Positions 14,901 to 19,711 of a DNA stretch of 19,711 nt are shown piece after piece. The stretch's first letter is position 1; each line of letters begins with the position of its first letter. Source of the stretch: JAZDLO01 sp043801935 (GTDB taxonomy: Bacteria > Actinomycetota > Thermoleophilia > RBG-16-64-13). The notes beneath the pieces are model-generated. The model did no database searches. It worked only from the letters and a program-made list of their open reading frames with translations, and was not told the origin of the DNA. The stretch covers positions 1-19,711 of the forward strand of contig JAZDLO010000153.1 of the NCBI GenBank assembly GCA_043801935.1, in the 5' to 3' direction. Position numbers and translations under genes: made by a program.

Positions 14901-15746
14901 CCGACCCACCCGGGTGAGATCGTAGCGCTTGGGGTCGAAGCAGATATTCCAGAGCAAGTTGCGGCTGGCCTCGAGCGTGGGCGGTTCGCCCGGGCGTTGC
15001 TTCTTGAACAGCTCGACCAGGGCTTCCTCGACAGAACGGACCGAATCCTTCTCCAGGGTGGCCTTGATGAAGGGATTGCCGTCGAATAGGTCGAGGATCT
15101 CTTCGTCGGTCCCCTTGGAGAGGAGGTCGGGATCGTCCTTGGTCTTCTGAGAGTCGATGCCCGCCAAAGCGCGAAGGAACACGGTGGCCGGCAGCTTGCG
15201 CTTGCGGTCGATACGTACCGAGACCCCGCCCCGCTTGTCGATCTCGAACTCCAGCCAAGAGCCCCGGGCCGGCATGAGGTTAGCGATGAGCACCTGCTTG
15301 GTGGGATCCTTGGCCGCCATGACGTAGGCGCCGGGGGACCGCACCAGCTGGGTGACGATCACCCGCTCGGTGCCGTTGATGATGAACGTGCCTTGCTCGG
15401 TCATCATGGGGAAGTCGCCCATGAAGACGTTCTGTTCCCTGATCTCCCCCGATTCGCGGTTGACGAAGCGGACCGTGATGAAGAGCGGGGCCGCGTAGGT
15501 CTGGTCCTTGTCCCGGCATTCCTTGAGCGTGAGCGCCGGCTCGTGAAACTGGTACTCCCCGAATTCGACAGCGTAGTTGCCCGTATAGTCCTCGATGGGG
15601 TTTATGTCATCGATGGTCTCCCTGAGGCCTTGATTCTTGAACCAATCGAACGAGTCGGTCTGGATGGCGATCAGGTTGGGGACGTCGAGAATCTGCGGTA
15701 AGCTGGAGAAGGATTTACGCGGCCTGGGAGTCTTCCTTTCGCCCAA
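11991..15746 (-). CDS. rpoB: RNA polymerase subunit beta
   Basis: This is the second catalytic RNA polymerase subunit and the rifampicin target. The product has 1251 residues. It contains the rifampicin region [16 protein letters not shown] (414-429) and [12 protein letters not shown] (431-442), the invariant [17 protein letters not shown], the active-centre [15 protein letters not shown] (863-877) and the C-terminal anchor [22 protein letters not shown]. After the actinobacterial-like [12 protein letters not shown] (1172-1183) there is a tail of about 68 residues rich in Asp and Glu. The start is TTG at 15746: an in-frame TGA lies three codons upstream, GAGGAG is nine bases away, and no ATG is near. 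Mycobacterium tuberculosis rpoB is also annotated with a TTG start. It is 9 bases upstream of rpoC. Confidence 0.98.
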   Translation of the reverse strand: [1251 protein letters not shown]

Positions 15747-15800
15747 AGGGGATCACTCCTCACATAGCAGGGGTTTTGCACAGGGTTCAACGCGCAAACT

Positions 15801-15810
15801 TGTATACTAT
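15801..15810 (-). promoter_or_regulatory. Possible -10 element upstream of rpoB
   Basis: The minus strand reads ATAGTATACA here, containing TAGTAT (15804-15809) and TATACA (15801-15806), the only AT-rich patch in a GC-rich spacer. No convincing -35 is visible 16 to 18 bases upstream. It could be a weak internal promoter for rpoBC, but confidence is low. Confidence 0.25.
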
Positions 15811-15829
15811 CACGCACGCGCATACGCGA

Positions 15830-15879
15830 CCAGCCCAGCTTCGGGTGAGTCCTCTGGGATCTACCCGAAGCCAGGCTGG
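15830..15879 (-). promoter_or_regulatory. Long hairpin in the rplL-rpoB spacer
   Basis: CCAGCC (15874-15879) pairs with GGCTGG (15830-15835). A 2x2 TG/TG internal loop follows, then GCTTCGGGT (15863-15871) pairs perfectly with ACCCGAAGC (15838-15846). The 16-base loop lies at 15847-15862. This gives 15 Watson-Crick pairs. No T-tract follows, so it is not a normal intrinsic terminator. In E. coli the same spacer holds an RNase III processing site and attenuator; a processing or stability role is inferred by position. A smaller hairpin, GGTCC-GGGCA-GGACC, is at 15894-15908. Confidence 0.6.
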
Positions 15880-15924
15880 CATTTCGCCGGGACGGTCCTG
15901 CCCGGACCTCACCAGCCAGATCGA

Positions 15925-16299
15925 CTATTTGACTTCGACTTCGGCGCCCACTTCTTCAAGCTGCTTCTTCAGCTCTTCAGCCTCGTCTTTCTTGATGGCC
16001 TGCTTGACCGCGTTTGGAGCCCCGTCGACCAAGTCCTTCGCCTCCTTGAGGCCCAGGCCGGTGACAGCACGCACCACTTTGATGACCTGGATCTTCTTCT
16101 CGCCCACAGCTTTGAGGACCACGTCGAATTCAGTCTTCTCTTCTTGTTCAGCGACGGCGGCGGCACCAGCAGCAGCGGGCGCCATAGCCATGGGCATCGC
16201 GGCGCTCACGCCGAACTCTTCCTCTAAGGCCTTGACCAGCGTCGACAGTTCGAGGACGGACATCTTCTTGATCTCTTCGATGAGCTCTTGACTCGTCAC
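15925..16299 (-). CDS. rplL: 50S ribosomal protein L7/L12
   Basis: L12 forms the flexible stalk that recruits translation GTPases. The 124-residue acidic product has the three expected parts: the N-terminal dimerisation helices (TSQELIEEIKKMSVLELSTLVKAL is the family pattern), an Ala/Pro-rich hinge around 33-52, and the C-terminal domain with KTEFDVVLKAVGEKKIQVIK, RAVTGLGLKEAKDLVDGAP and a final EEVGAEVEVK. The start is GTG at 16299 with AAGGAG about 11 bases upstream. It is 77 bases after rplJ, with which it shares the L10 leader. A strong ribosome binding site fits the need for several L12 copies per ribosome. Confidence 0.98.
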   Translation of the reverse strand: MTSQELIEEIKKMSVLELSTLVKALEEEFGVSAAMPMAMAPAAAGAAAVAEQEEKTEFDVVLKAVGEKKIQVIKVVRAVTGLGLKEAKDLVDGAPNAVKQAIKKDEAEELKKQLEEVGAEVEVK

Positions 16300-16376
16300 C
16301 TTGGCTCAACTCCTTCCAATCTCTCTTCAAATGCCTTCAGATACATGGTGCAATGATGCGCGGCAGCGCACCGGGC

Positions 16377-16901
16377 TCAGGCGGCGTTCGCCTTCTGTCC
16401 CTCGACTTGGGCAAGTACCATCACCAATCCACGGATGGGACCGTTGAGGACATTGGCGAGCCCTGTCAGCGGCGACGCGATGGCGCCCACGACCTGAGCT
16501 ATGAGCTGCTCGCGGCTGGGCAGGGCGGCCAATCTCTCCACGTCGGAGGCCGTCAGCAGGGAGCGTTGGAGTTTACCCCCGCGGATCGCGGCCTTCTTCT
16601 TCTCCTTGATGAAGTCCTGGATGGTCTTCGCCACCTGCACGGGATCGCCATGACAATAGGCGATGGCCGTAGGGCCCTGCAGGAGCTCGATCAGTCCCTC
16701 CAACCCCGCGTCGGCGGCGGCGATCCTAGCCAGGGAGTTCTTGACCACCTTCAGGCTGGCGTCGACCTTCCGCAGGCGGGCGCGCAACTCGGTGGCCTCG
16801 GAGAAGGTCAGTCCTCGGTAGTCCACAAAATAGTAGATGTCGGTCGCTTTGAGATCTGCCGTGATCTCCTTGACCGCTTCGACCTTGTCCGGTCTTGGCA
16901 T
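16377..16901 (-). CDS. rplJ: 50S ribosomal protein L10
   Basis: L10 anchors the L12 dimers to 23S rRNA; the L10-L12 complex also binds the leader of its own mRNA. The 174-residue product begins MPRPDKVEAVKEITADL and has VDYRGLTFSEATELRARLRK, VVKNSLARIAA and a C-terminal LNGPIRGLVMVLAQVEGQ helix where L12 dimers bind. All are typical of the family. The ATG has an ideal Shine-Dalgarno sequence, AAGGAGGTGA (16908-16917). It is preceded by a 195-base leader containing an L10-type fold and a strong terminator-like hairpin just before the ribosome binding site, so expression is probably set by attenuation. Confidence 0.98.
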   Translation of the reverse strand: MPRPDKVEAVKEITADLKATDIYYFVDYRGLTFSEATELRARLRKVDASLKVVKNSLARIAAADAGLEGLIELLQGPTAIAYCHGDPVQVAKTIQDFIKEKKKAAIRGGKLQRSLLTASDVERLAALPSREQLIAQVVGAIASPLTGLANVLNGPIRGLVMVLAQVEGQKANAA

Positions 16902-16917
16902 ACTGTCTCACCTCCTT

Positions 16918-16957
16918 CGAATAAAATCGTCCACCTCCGATAGCAGAGGCGGACGAT
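16918..16957 (-). terminator. Attenuator (intrinsic terminator) in the rplJ leader
   Basis: ATCGTCCGCCTC (16946-16957) pairs with GAGGTGGACGAT (16926-16937) on the minus strand. The stem has 12 pairs with one G-U wobble and an eight-base loop, and TTTTATTC follows directly. It ends about 17 bases before the rplJ ATG, immediately upstream of the Shine-Dalgarno sequence. It fits conditional transcription termination coupled to the L10 leader upstream; its basal read-through cannot be judged from sequence. Confidence 0.8.
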
Positions 16958-16979
16958 GACGTCACAGGCTCATGCGAGC

Positions 16980-17078
16980 CGTTATGTCGATCTCACTCTG
17001 CCTCGGCTGGCGGGTCGGTCCAAAGACCTCACCGCTTCTGCCGCATCTAGCGGCACCAGCTGTCTCTGGCGGATAACG
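16980..17078 (-). ncRNA. L10 leader (ribosomal protein autoregulatory RNA)
   Basis: The minus strand shows the L10-leader pattern: a purine-rich AGAGACA opposite CGAGG (kink-turn-like) flanking GCTGG (near 17056-17060) paired with CCAGC (near 17006-17010). Inside are two hairpins: TGCCGC-TAGAT-GCGGCA, and GCGG plus GGTC paired with GACC plus CCGC around a TTTG loop. An outer pairing, CGTTAT (17073-17078) with ATAACG (16980-16985), closes the element. L10-L12 binding to such leaders represses rplJL. A further small hairpin, GGCTC-GCAT-GAGCC, lies at 16967-16980 before the attenuator. Confidence 0.8.
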
Positions 17079-17097
17079 CCGGGGAGTATAGCCCGGC
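17078..17097 (-). promoter_or_regulatory. Hairpin at the rplA stop codon with TATACT in its loop
   Basis: GCCGGG and CCCGGC form a perfect six-base-pair stem around an eight-base loop that contains TATACT (17085-17090), the same hexamer proposed as the rpsL -10. The stem touches the rplA TAG. No T-tract follows, and the -35 candidate TGGAAG (17108-17113) is weak. It may be an internal promoter for rplJL or simply a hairpin. Confidence 0.35.
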
Positions 17098-17810
17098 TAG
17101 GCTTCTTCTTCCAGTAGGGCTCGCGTCTTGGCAGTATCCAAGGGGACGCCGGGACCCATGGTGGTGGTCATGGTGATGCTGCGCAAGTACTTTCCCTTAG
17201 CCGCCGCGGGCTTGGCTCGCACGATCTCGCCCAGCACTTCGCTGTAGTTGGCCACCAGCTGTTCGGCCTCGAAGGATTTCTTGCCCACGATAAGATGTAT
17301 CACTCCGAACTTGTCGGTGCGGTACTCGACCTTCCCCGCCTTCATATCCTGCACGGCTTTGCCGACCTCGAAGGTCACCGTACCCGCCTTGGGGTTGGGC
17401 ATGAGACCGCGCGGGCCAAGCACCCGGCCCAGCTTGCCGACCACGCCCATCATGTCGGGGGTGGCGATGGCGGCATCGAAGTCGAGCATGCCTCCCTCGA
17501 TCTGCGCGGCCAGGTCTTCGGCCCCCACGAGGTCTGCGCCGGCCGCTTCGGCCTCGGTAGCCTTCTCACCCTTGGCGAAGACGGCCACCCGCACGGTCTT
17601 GCCCGTGCCATGAGGCAGCATGACCGTACCCCGTACCTGCTGGTCGGCGTGGCGAGGGTTGACACCCAGCTTGATGTGGACCTCGACGCTCTCGTCGAAG
17701 TTGGCCGTGGTGACGCCCTTGAGCAACTTCGCGGCCTCGAGCGGCCCGTAGAAACGGCCCGCTTCGACGGCCCGCTTGGCTTCCTGGAAGCGTTTAGAAT
17801 CCCTACTCAT
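17097..17810 (-). CDS. rplA: 50S ribosomal protein L1
   Basis: L1 forms the mobile stalk on the E-site side of the 50S subunit and represses its own mRNA. The 237-residue product begins MSRDSKRFQEAKRAVEAG. It has ESVEVHIKLGVNPRHADQQVRGTVMLPHGTGK, the second-domain segment GRVLGPRGLMPNPKAGTVT and a C-terminal RSITMTTTMGPGVPLD; these are clear family signatures at the usual length. The ATG has AGGAGG seven bases upstream. A 66-base gap from rplK contains an RNA that closely copies the 23S L1-binding site (17824-17855), ending just before the ribosome binding site, so feedback control is expected. Confidence 0.98.
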   Translation of the reverse strand: MSRDSKRFQEAKRAVEAGRFYGPLEAAKLLKGVTTANFDESVEVHIKLGVNPRHADQQVRGTVMLPHGTGKTVRVAVFAKGEKATEAEAAGADLVGAEDLAAQIEGGMLDFDAAIATPDMMGVVGKLGRVLGPRGLMPNPKAGTVTFEVGKAVQDMKAGKVEYRTDKFGVIHLIVGKKSFEAEQLVANYSEVLGEIVRAKPAAAKGKYLRSITMTTTMGPGVPLDTAKTRALLEEEA

Positions 17811-17823
17811 CGTGATACCTCCT

Positions 17824-17855
17824 GGTGGTCAGACGGGCGAAAAAGCCCTCCCACC
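17824..17855 (-). promoter_or_regulatory. L1-binding mRNA site (23S rRNA mimic) before rplA
   Basis: GGTGG and CCACC close a stem, inside which GGGC pairs with GCCC around a TTTTTC loop. The asymmetric internal loop is GA opposite GTCTGA. The 5' strand GGTGGGAGG matches the E. coli 23S L1-stalk strand GGUGGGAGG, whose partner also ends in CCACC. The 3' strand ends directly before the rplA AGGAGG, so bound L1 would block initiation. A separate hairpin, ACCCGC-AGTC-GCGGGT, lies at 17861-17876. Confidence 0.75.
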
Positions 17856-17876
17856 GTCCTACCCGCGACTGCGGGT

Positions 17877-18302
17877 TCATTCCGCTACAGTGACTCCCAT
17901 GCTCCGTGCCGTGCCCGCGAGGATCTTCATGGCGGCCTCGACGTCGTTGGCGTTGAGGTCGGGCATCTTCACCTCGGCGATCTGCCGCAGCTGATCCTTG
18001 GTGATCTCGCCCACCTTCTCTTTGCGCGGGCTGCCTGAGCCCTTCGCGATGCCGGCGGCCTGCCGGATGAGAACCGCGGCCGGGGCGGTCTTGAGGATGA
18101 ACGTGAAGGACCGATCTTCGAAGACCGTCAGTTCCACGGGGACGACCTGGTCGACACGGTCCTGGGTGGCCGCATTATAGGCCTTGCAGAACTCCATGAT
18201 ATTGACGCCGTGCTGTCCCAGAGCAGGGCCCACCGGGGGGGCCGGGCTAGCTTTGCCCCCCACGATCTGCAACTTTACCAGCGCCCGTACCTTCTTCGCC
18301 AC
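17877..18302 (-). CDS. rplK: 50S ribosomal protein L11
   Basis: L11 binds the GTPase-associated region of 23S rRNA and is needed for the stringent response and thiostrepton binding. The 141-residue product has the exact typical length. It begins AKKVRALVKLQIVGGKASPAPPVGPALGQHGVNIMEF in family fashion (the proline-rich N-domain switch), has TFILKTAPAAVLIRQAAG in the middle, and its C-terminal RNA-binding domain includes MPDLNANDVEAAMKILAGTARSMG. The start is GTG at 18302 with GGAG nine bases upstream. The gap to nusG is 43 bases with no promoter-like sequence, so it probably shares a transcript with secE and nusG. Confidence 0.98.
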   Translation of the reverse strand: MAKKVRALVKLQIVGGKASPAPPVGPALGQHGVNIMEFCKAYNAATQDRVDQVVPVELTVFEDRSFTFILKTAPAAVLIRQAAGIAKGSGSPRKEKVGEITKDQLRQIAEVKMPDLNANDVEAAMKILAGTARSMGVTVAE

Positions 18303-18345
18303 CTTGAATCTCCGTCTCTATCTCAGGATCCGCGGTCCTACCAAC

Positions 18346-18870
18346 CTAGATCTTCTTGACTTGCTCGAACCCCAGCTCGGTGGGTGTATCTCTTCCGAAG
18401 ATGGACACCATCACCTTGAGCTTGCTCTGCTCTATGTTGACCTCGGCCACTTCACCGGTGAAATCGGTGAGCGGCCCGTTGATCACGCGCACCTGGTCGC
18501 CCACGGAGAACTCGGCCTTGGCCTTGGGCTTCTCCACCGTCGTGGTGTGCAGGATGCGATCGACCTCCGAGGGCATCAGCGGAGTGGGCTTGTTCTCCGA
18601 GCCGACGAACCCTGTCACCCCGGGAGTGTTCTTGACCAGCGACCACGAATCATCGGTGAGGATCATCTTGACCAACAGGTAACCGGGGAAGATGCGCTTC
18701 TCGACTTGGATCTTCTCGCCCCCCTTGGTCTCGACCACCTGCTCGGTGGGCACAACGATCTCTTCGAAGTACTGCACCTGGTTCATCGATTGGATGCGGT
18801 GCTCGAGATTCGCGCGGGCCTTGTTCTCGTGGCCGGAGTACGTGTTGATGACGTACCACTTCGAATCCAT
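18346..18870 (-). CDS. nusG: Transcription termination/antitermination factor NusG
   Basis: NusG binds the beta' clamp and beta lobe through its NGN domain, and Rho or S10 through its KOW domain. The 174-residue product has an NGN domain (about 1-110; KWYVINTYSGHENKARANLE, then FPGYLLVKM, then TPGVTGFVG) and a KOW domain (about 119-174; FSVGDQVRVINGPLTDFTGEV, ending FEQVKKI in the usual way). It is minimal in length: well-known actinobacterial NusG proteins have an extra N-terminal arm of tens of residues, which is absent here. The AGGAG Shine-Dalgarno sequence (18882-18886) lies in the loop of a short CGCTA/TAGCG hairpin. The gene follows secE by 42 bases. Confidence 0.98.
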   Translation of the reverse strand: MDSKWYVINTYSGHENKARANLEHRIQSMNQVQYFEEIVVPTEQVVETKGGEKIQVEKRIFPGYLLVKMILTDDSWSLVKNTPGVTGFVGSENKPTPLMPSEVDRILHTTTVEKPKAKAEFSVGDQVRVINGPLTDFTGEVAEVNIEQSKLKVMVSIFGRDTPTELGFEQVKKI

Positions 18871-18873
18871 GGA

Positions 18874-18890
18874 CGCTATTGCTCCTAGCG
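18874..18890 (-). promoter_or_regulatory. Small hairpin presenting the nusG Shine-Dalgarno sequence
   Basis: CGCTA (18886-18890) pairs with TAGCG (18874-18878) around a seven-base loop. The loop and adjoining pair contain AGGAG, the only plausible ribosome binding site for nusG, 11 bases from its ATG. The five-pair stem is weak, so the role is uncertain. Confidence 0.35.
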
Positions 18891-18912
18891 ATGTGGGGCT
18901 GGGATCCGTGGC

Positions 18913-19245
18913 TCAGCCCAGCCCGACGGCCCGGACGATCACGTTCCAGATGAAATCGAACACACCGATGTACACGGCGGCGATGACGACTGCGACGATC
19001 ACCACGCCCGTGGCCTGCAGCAGTTCCTTGCGTGGCGGCCAGGTGACCTTGCTCATCTCGATCCGCACTTCGCGGAAGAACGTCCAGACGCGGCCGTGCG
19101 GCTTGGTGCTGACCGTACCATGCGGAGAGGCCGTGGGACGCGCTGCGGCCACCCGCGAGGACGAGCGCGAGAGGGCGCCCTTCAAGGCCCCGCTCTGCTT
19201 GATCTGGGTCTTGCCCGCTGACTTGTCGCTCACGATCTTCGCCAT
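18913..19245 (-). CDS. secE: Preprotein translocase subunit SecE
   Basis: SecE clamps the SecY channel in the plasma membrane. The 110-residue product has a poorly conserved basic, Ser/Ala-rich N-terminal half (about 1-50). The conserved SecE core follows: an amphipathic segment WTFFREVRIEMSKVTWPP (about 54-71) with the hallmark E-x-x-K-V-x-W-P, then one transmembrane helix (about 77-103) rich in Val, Ile and Ala, ending VRAVGLG. It is therefore the single-span form common outside enterobacteria. The ATG at 19245 has only a weak GAGG nearby. The gene lies 28 bases after the tRNA-Trp CCA end, and nusG follows, the classical order. Confidence 0.95.
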   Translation of the reverse strand: MAKIVSDKSAGKTQIKQSGALKGALSRSSSRVAAARPTASPHGTVSTKPHGRVWTFFREVRIEMSKVTWPPRKELLQATGVVIVAVVIAAVYIGVFDFIWNVIVRAVGLG

Positions 19246-19273
19246 GGCCTCTATCCGCTTGCTGGGGGAGAAC

Positions 19274-19349
19274 TGGCAGGGCAGGAGGGATTCGAACCCC
19301 CAACATCCGGTTTTGGAGACCGGCGCTCTACCGTTGGAGCTACTGCCCT
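19274..19349 (-). tRNA. tRNA-Trp (anticodon CCA)
   Basis: The 73-base body folds into a full cloverleaf. Acceptor AGGGCAG pairs with CTGCCCT; the D stem is GCTC/GAGC; the anticodon stem CCGGT/ACCGG holds loop CTCCAAA (anticodon CCA); the T arm has loop TTCGAAT. The discriminator is G, as usual for bacterial tRNA-Trp, and the 3' CCA is encoded. It sits between rpmG and secE, an arrangement common in bacteria. Confidence 0.97.
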
Positions 19350-19376
19350 ACGTCTACCCGGCTTTCCGGTGTTGGA

Positions 19377-19526
19377 CTACTTCGTCTCTTTATGGACCGT
19401 GACCGTATCGCACCATTTGCAGTACTTGCGCAACTCGATCCGCTCCGGATCGTTGCGCTTGTTCTTCATGCTGGTGTAATTACGGCGTTTGCACTCTTGG
19501 CAAGCCATCGTCACCTGTACCCGCAT
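19377..19526 (-). CDS. rpmG: 50S ribosomal protein L33 (zinc-binding form)
   Basis: L33 is a small 50S protein near the E site. The 49-residue product reads MRVQVTMACQECKRRNY, then TSMKNKRNDPERIELRKYC, then KWCDTVTVHKETK. Four cysteines, C9, C12, C36 and C39, form two CxxC pairs, so this is the zinc-ribbon (C+) paralogue type. The start at 19526 is preferred over the internal methionine at residue 7 because it fits the family N-terminus, and GGGAG lies about 10 bases upstream. It stands between tRNA-Met and tRNA-Trp. No zinc-responsive (Zur-like) site is evident in the 53-base upstream gap. Confidence 0.95.
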   Translation of the reverse strand: MRVQVTMACQECKRRNYTSMKNKRNDPERIELRKYCKWCDTVTVHKETK

Positions 19527-19579
19527 TACTTTACCGCTCCCTAGTCAACGACGCTCGTGCATGCTACCACAAACAAAGG

Positions 19580-19653
19580 TAGCGGCGAGAGGACTCGAAC
19601 CTCTGACTCGCGGATTATGATTCCGCTGCTCTGACCAACTGAGCTACGCCGCC
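19580..19653 (-). tRNA. tRNA-Met, elongator type (anticodon CAT)
   Basis: The 74-base cloverleaf has acceptor GGCGGCG with CGCCGCT (G-U first pair), D stem GCTC/GAGC, anticodon stem GCGGA/TCCGC with loop ATCATAA, and T loop TTCGAGT. The first acceptor pair and the anticodon stem lack the initiator features (a C1 mismatch and three G-C pairs below the loop). The overall sequence resembles elongator tRNA-Met rather than the lysidine tRNA-Ile. CCA is not encoded (CC is followed by T). Confidence 0.9.
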
Positions 19654-19659
19654 ACGCGA

Positions 19660-19711
19660 TGGAGCCCCCAATCGGATTTGAACCGATGACCCCTTCCTTA
19701 CCATGGAAGTG
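19660..19711 (-). tRNA. tRNA-Thr (anticodon GGT), partial at the right edge
   Basis: Visible from the anticodon arm to the 3' end: anticodon stem CTTCC/GGAAG with loop ATGGTAA (anticodon GGT), T stem ATCGG/CCGAT with loop TTCAAAT, the acceptor 3' strand TGGGGGC, discriminator T and an encoded CCA. The 5' acceptor strand and D arm lie outside the window. Only six bases separate it from tRNA-Met, so the two are almost certainly co-transcribed. Confidence 0.9.

Noticed and set aside
12057..15089. Long plus-strand open frames (448 and 360 codons) opposite rpoB
   Set aside because: Antisense shadows of rpoB with no ribosome binding site, no recognisable domain and biased His/Asp/Val composition.
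15830..15879. rplL-rpoB hairpin as an intrinsic terminator
   Set aside because: GC-rich sequence, not a T-tract, follows the stem on the minus strand.
19580..19653. Identity as tRNA-Ile(CAU, lysidine) or initiator tRNA
   Set aside because: The acceptor stem has a paired first position, the anticodon stem lacks three consecutive G-C pairs, and the sequence resembles elongator tRNA-Met.

Overview
The window is a high-GC bacterial chromosome segment. Every gene I can support lies on the minus strand, so it reads from right to left. It is one of the most conserved gene clusters in bacteria: rpmG-secE-nusG, L11/L1, L10/L12, rpoBC, the str operon and the start of the S10 operon, preceded by tRNA genes. 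There are 19 protein genes (18 complete, rpsS cut by the left edge) and 3 tRNA genes (tRNA-Thr cut by the right edge). No mobile element, CRISPR array or foreign island is visible, and no stretch longer than 300 bases lacks a gene.

Organism: RpoB and RpoC look actinobacterial. The beta' N-terminal half, the beta C-terminal region and the rifampicin-region context read like actinobacterial homologues. However, NusG lacks the long N-terminal extension usual in Streptomyces and Mycobacterium, and EF-Tu carries a cysteine cluster in its G domain that the common actinobacterial proteins lack. A deep-branching or uncultured actinobacterial lineage is the best guess. This is inference from remembered families, not a phylogeny.

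Layout in the direction of transcription: (1) 19711-19274: tRNA-Thr(GGT), tRNA-Met(CAT), rpmG and tRNA-Trp(CCA). (2) 19245-18346: secE and nusG, for protein export and transcription elongation. (3) 18302-17097: rplK and rplA, with an L1-binding-site mimic between them. (4) 17096-15925: an L10 leader RNA with an intrinsic attenuator, then rplJ and rplL. (5) A 178-base spacer with a long hairpin, then rpoB and rpoC. (6) An intrinsic terminator overlapped by a candidate promoter, then rpsL, rpsG, fusA and tuf. (7) The S10 cluster rpsJ-rplC-rplD-rplW-rplB-rpsS, joined to tuf by a 10-base gap with no visible new promoter.

Together the genes make the ribosome, its elongation factors and the catalytic subunits of RNA polymerase. 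Feedback regulation is visible as RNA mimics for L1 and L10, and the terminator-promoter pair separates rpoBC from the str-S10 block.

The most unusual item is the beta' C-terminus (7542-7727 within rpoC). It carries what looks like a complete RpoA C-terminal domain (alpha-CTD, helix-hairpin-helix), then an acidic tail. In other words, an alpha-CTD-like module is fused to the largest RNA polymerase subunit. The beta subunit also ends in an unusually long acidic tail.
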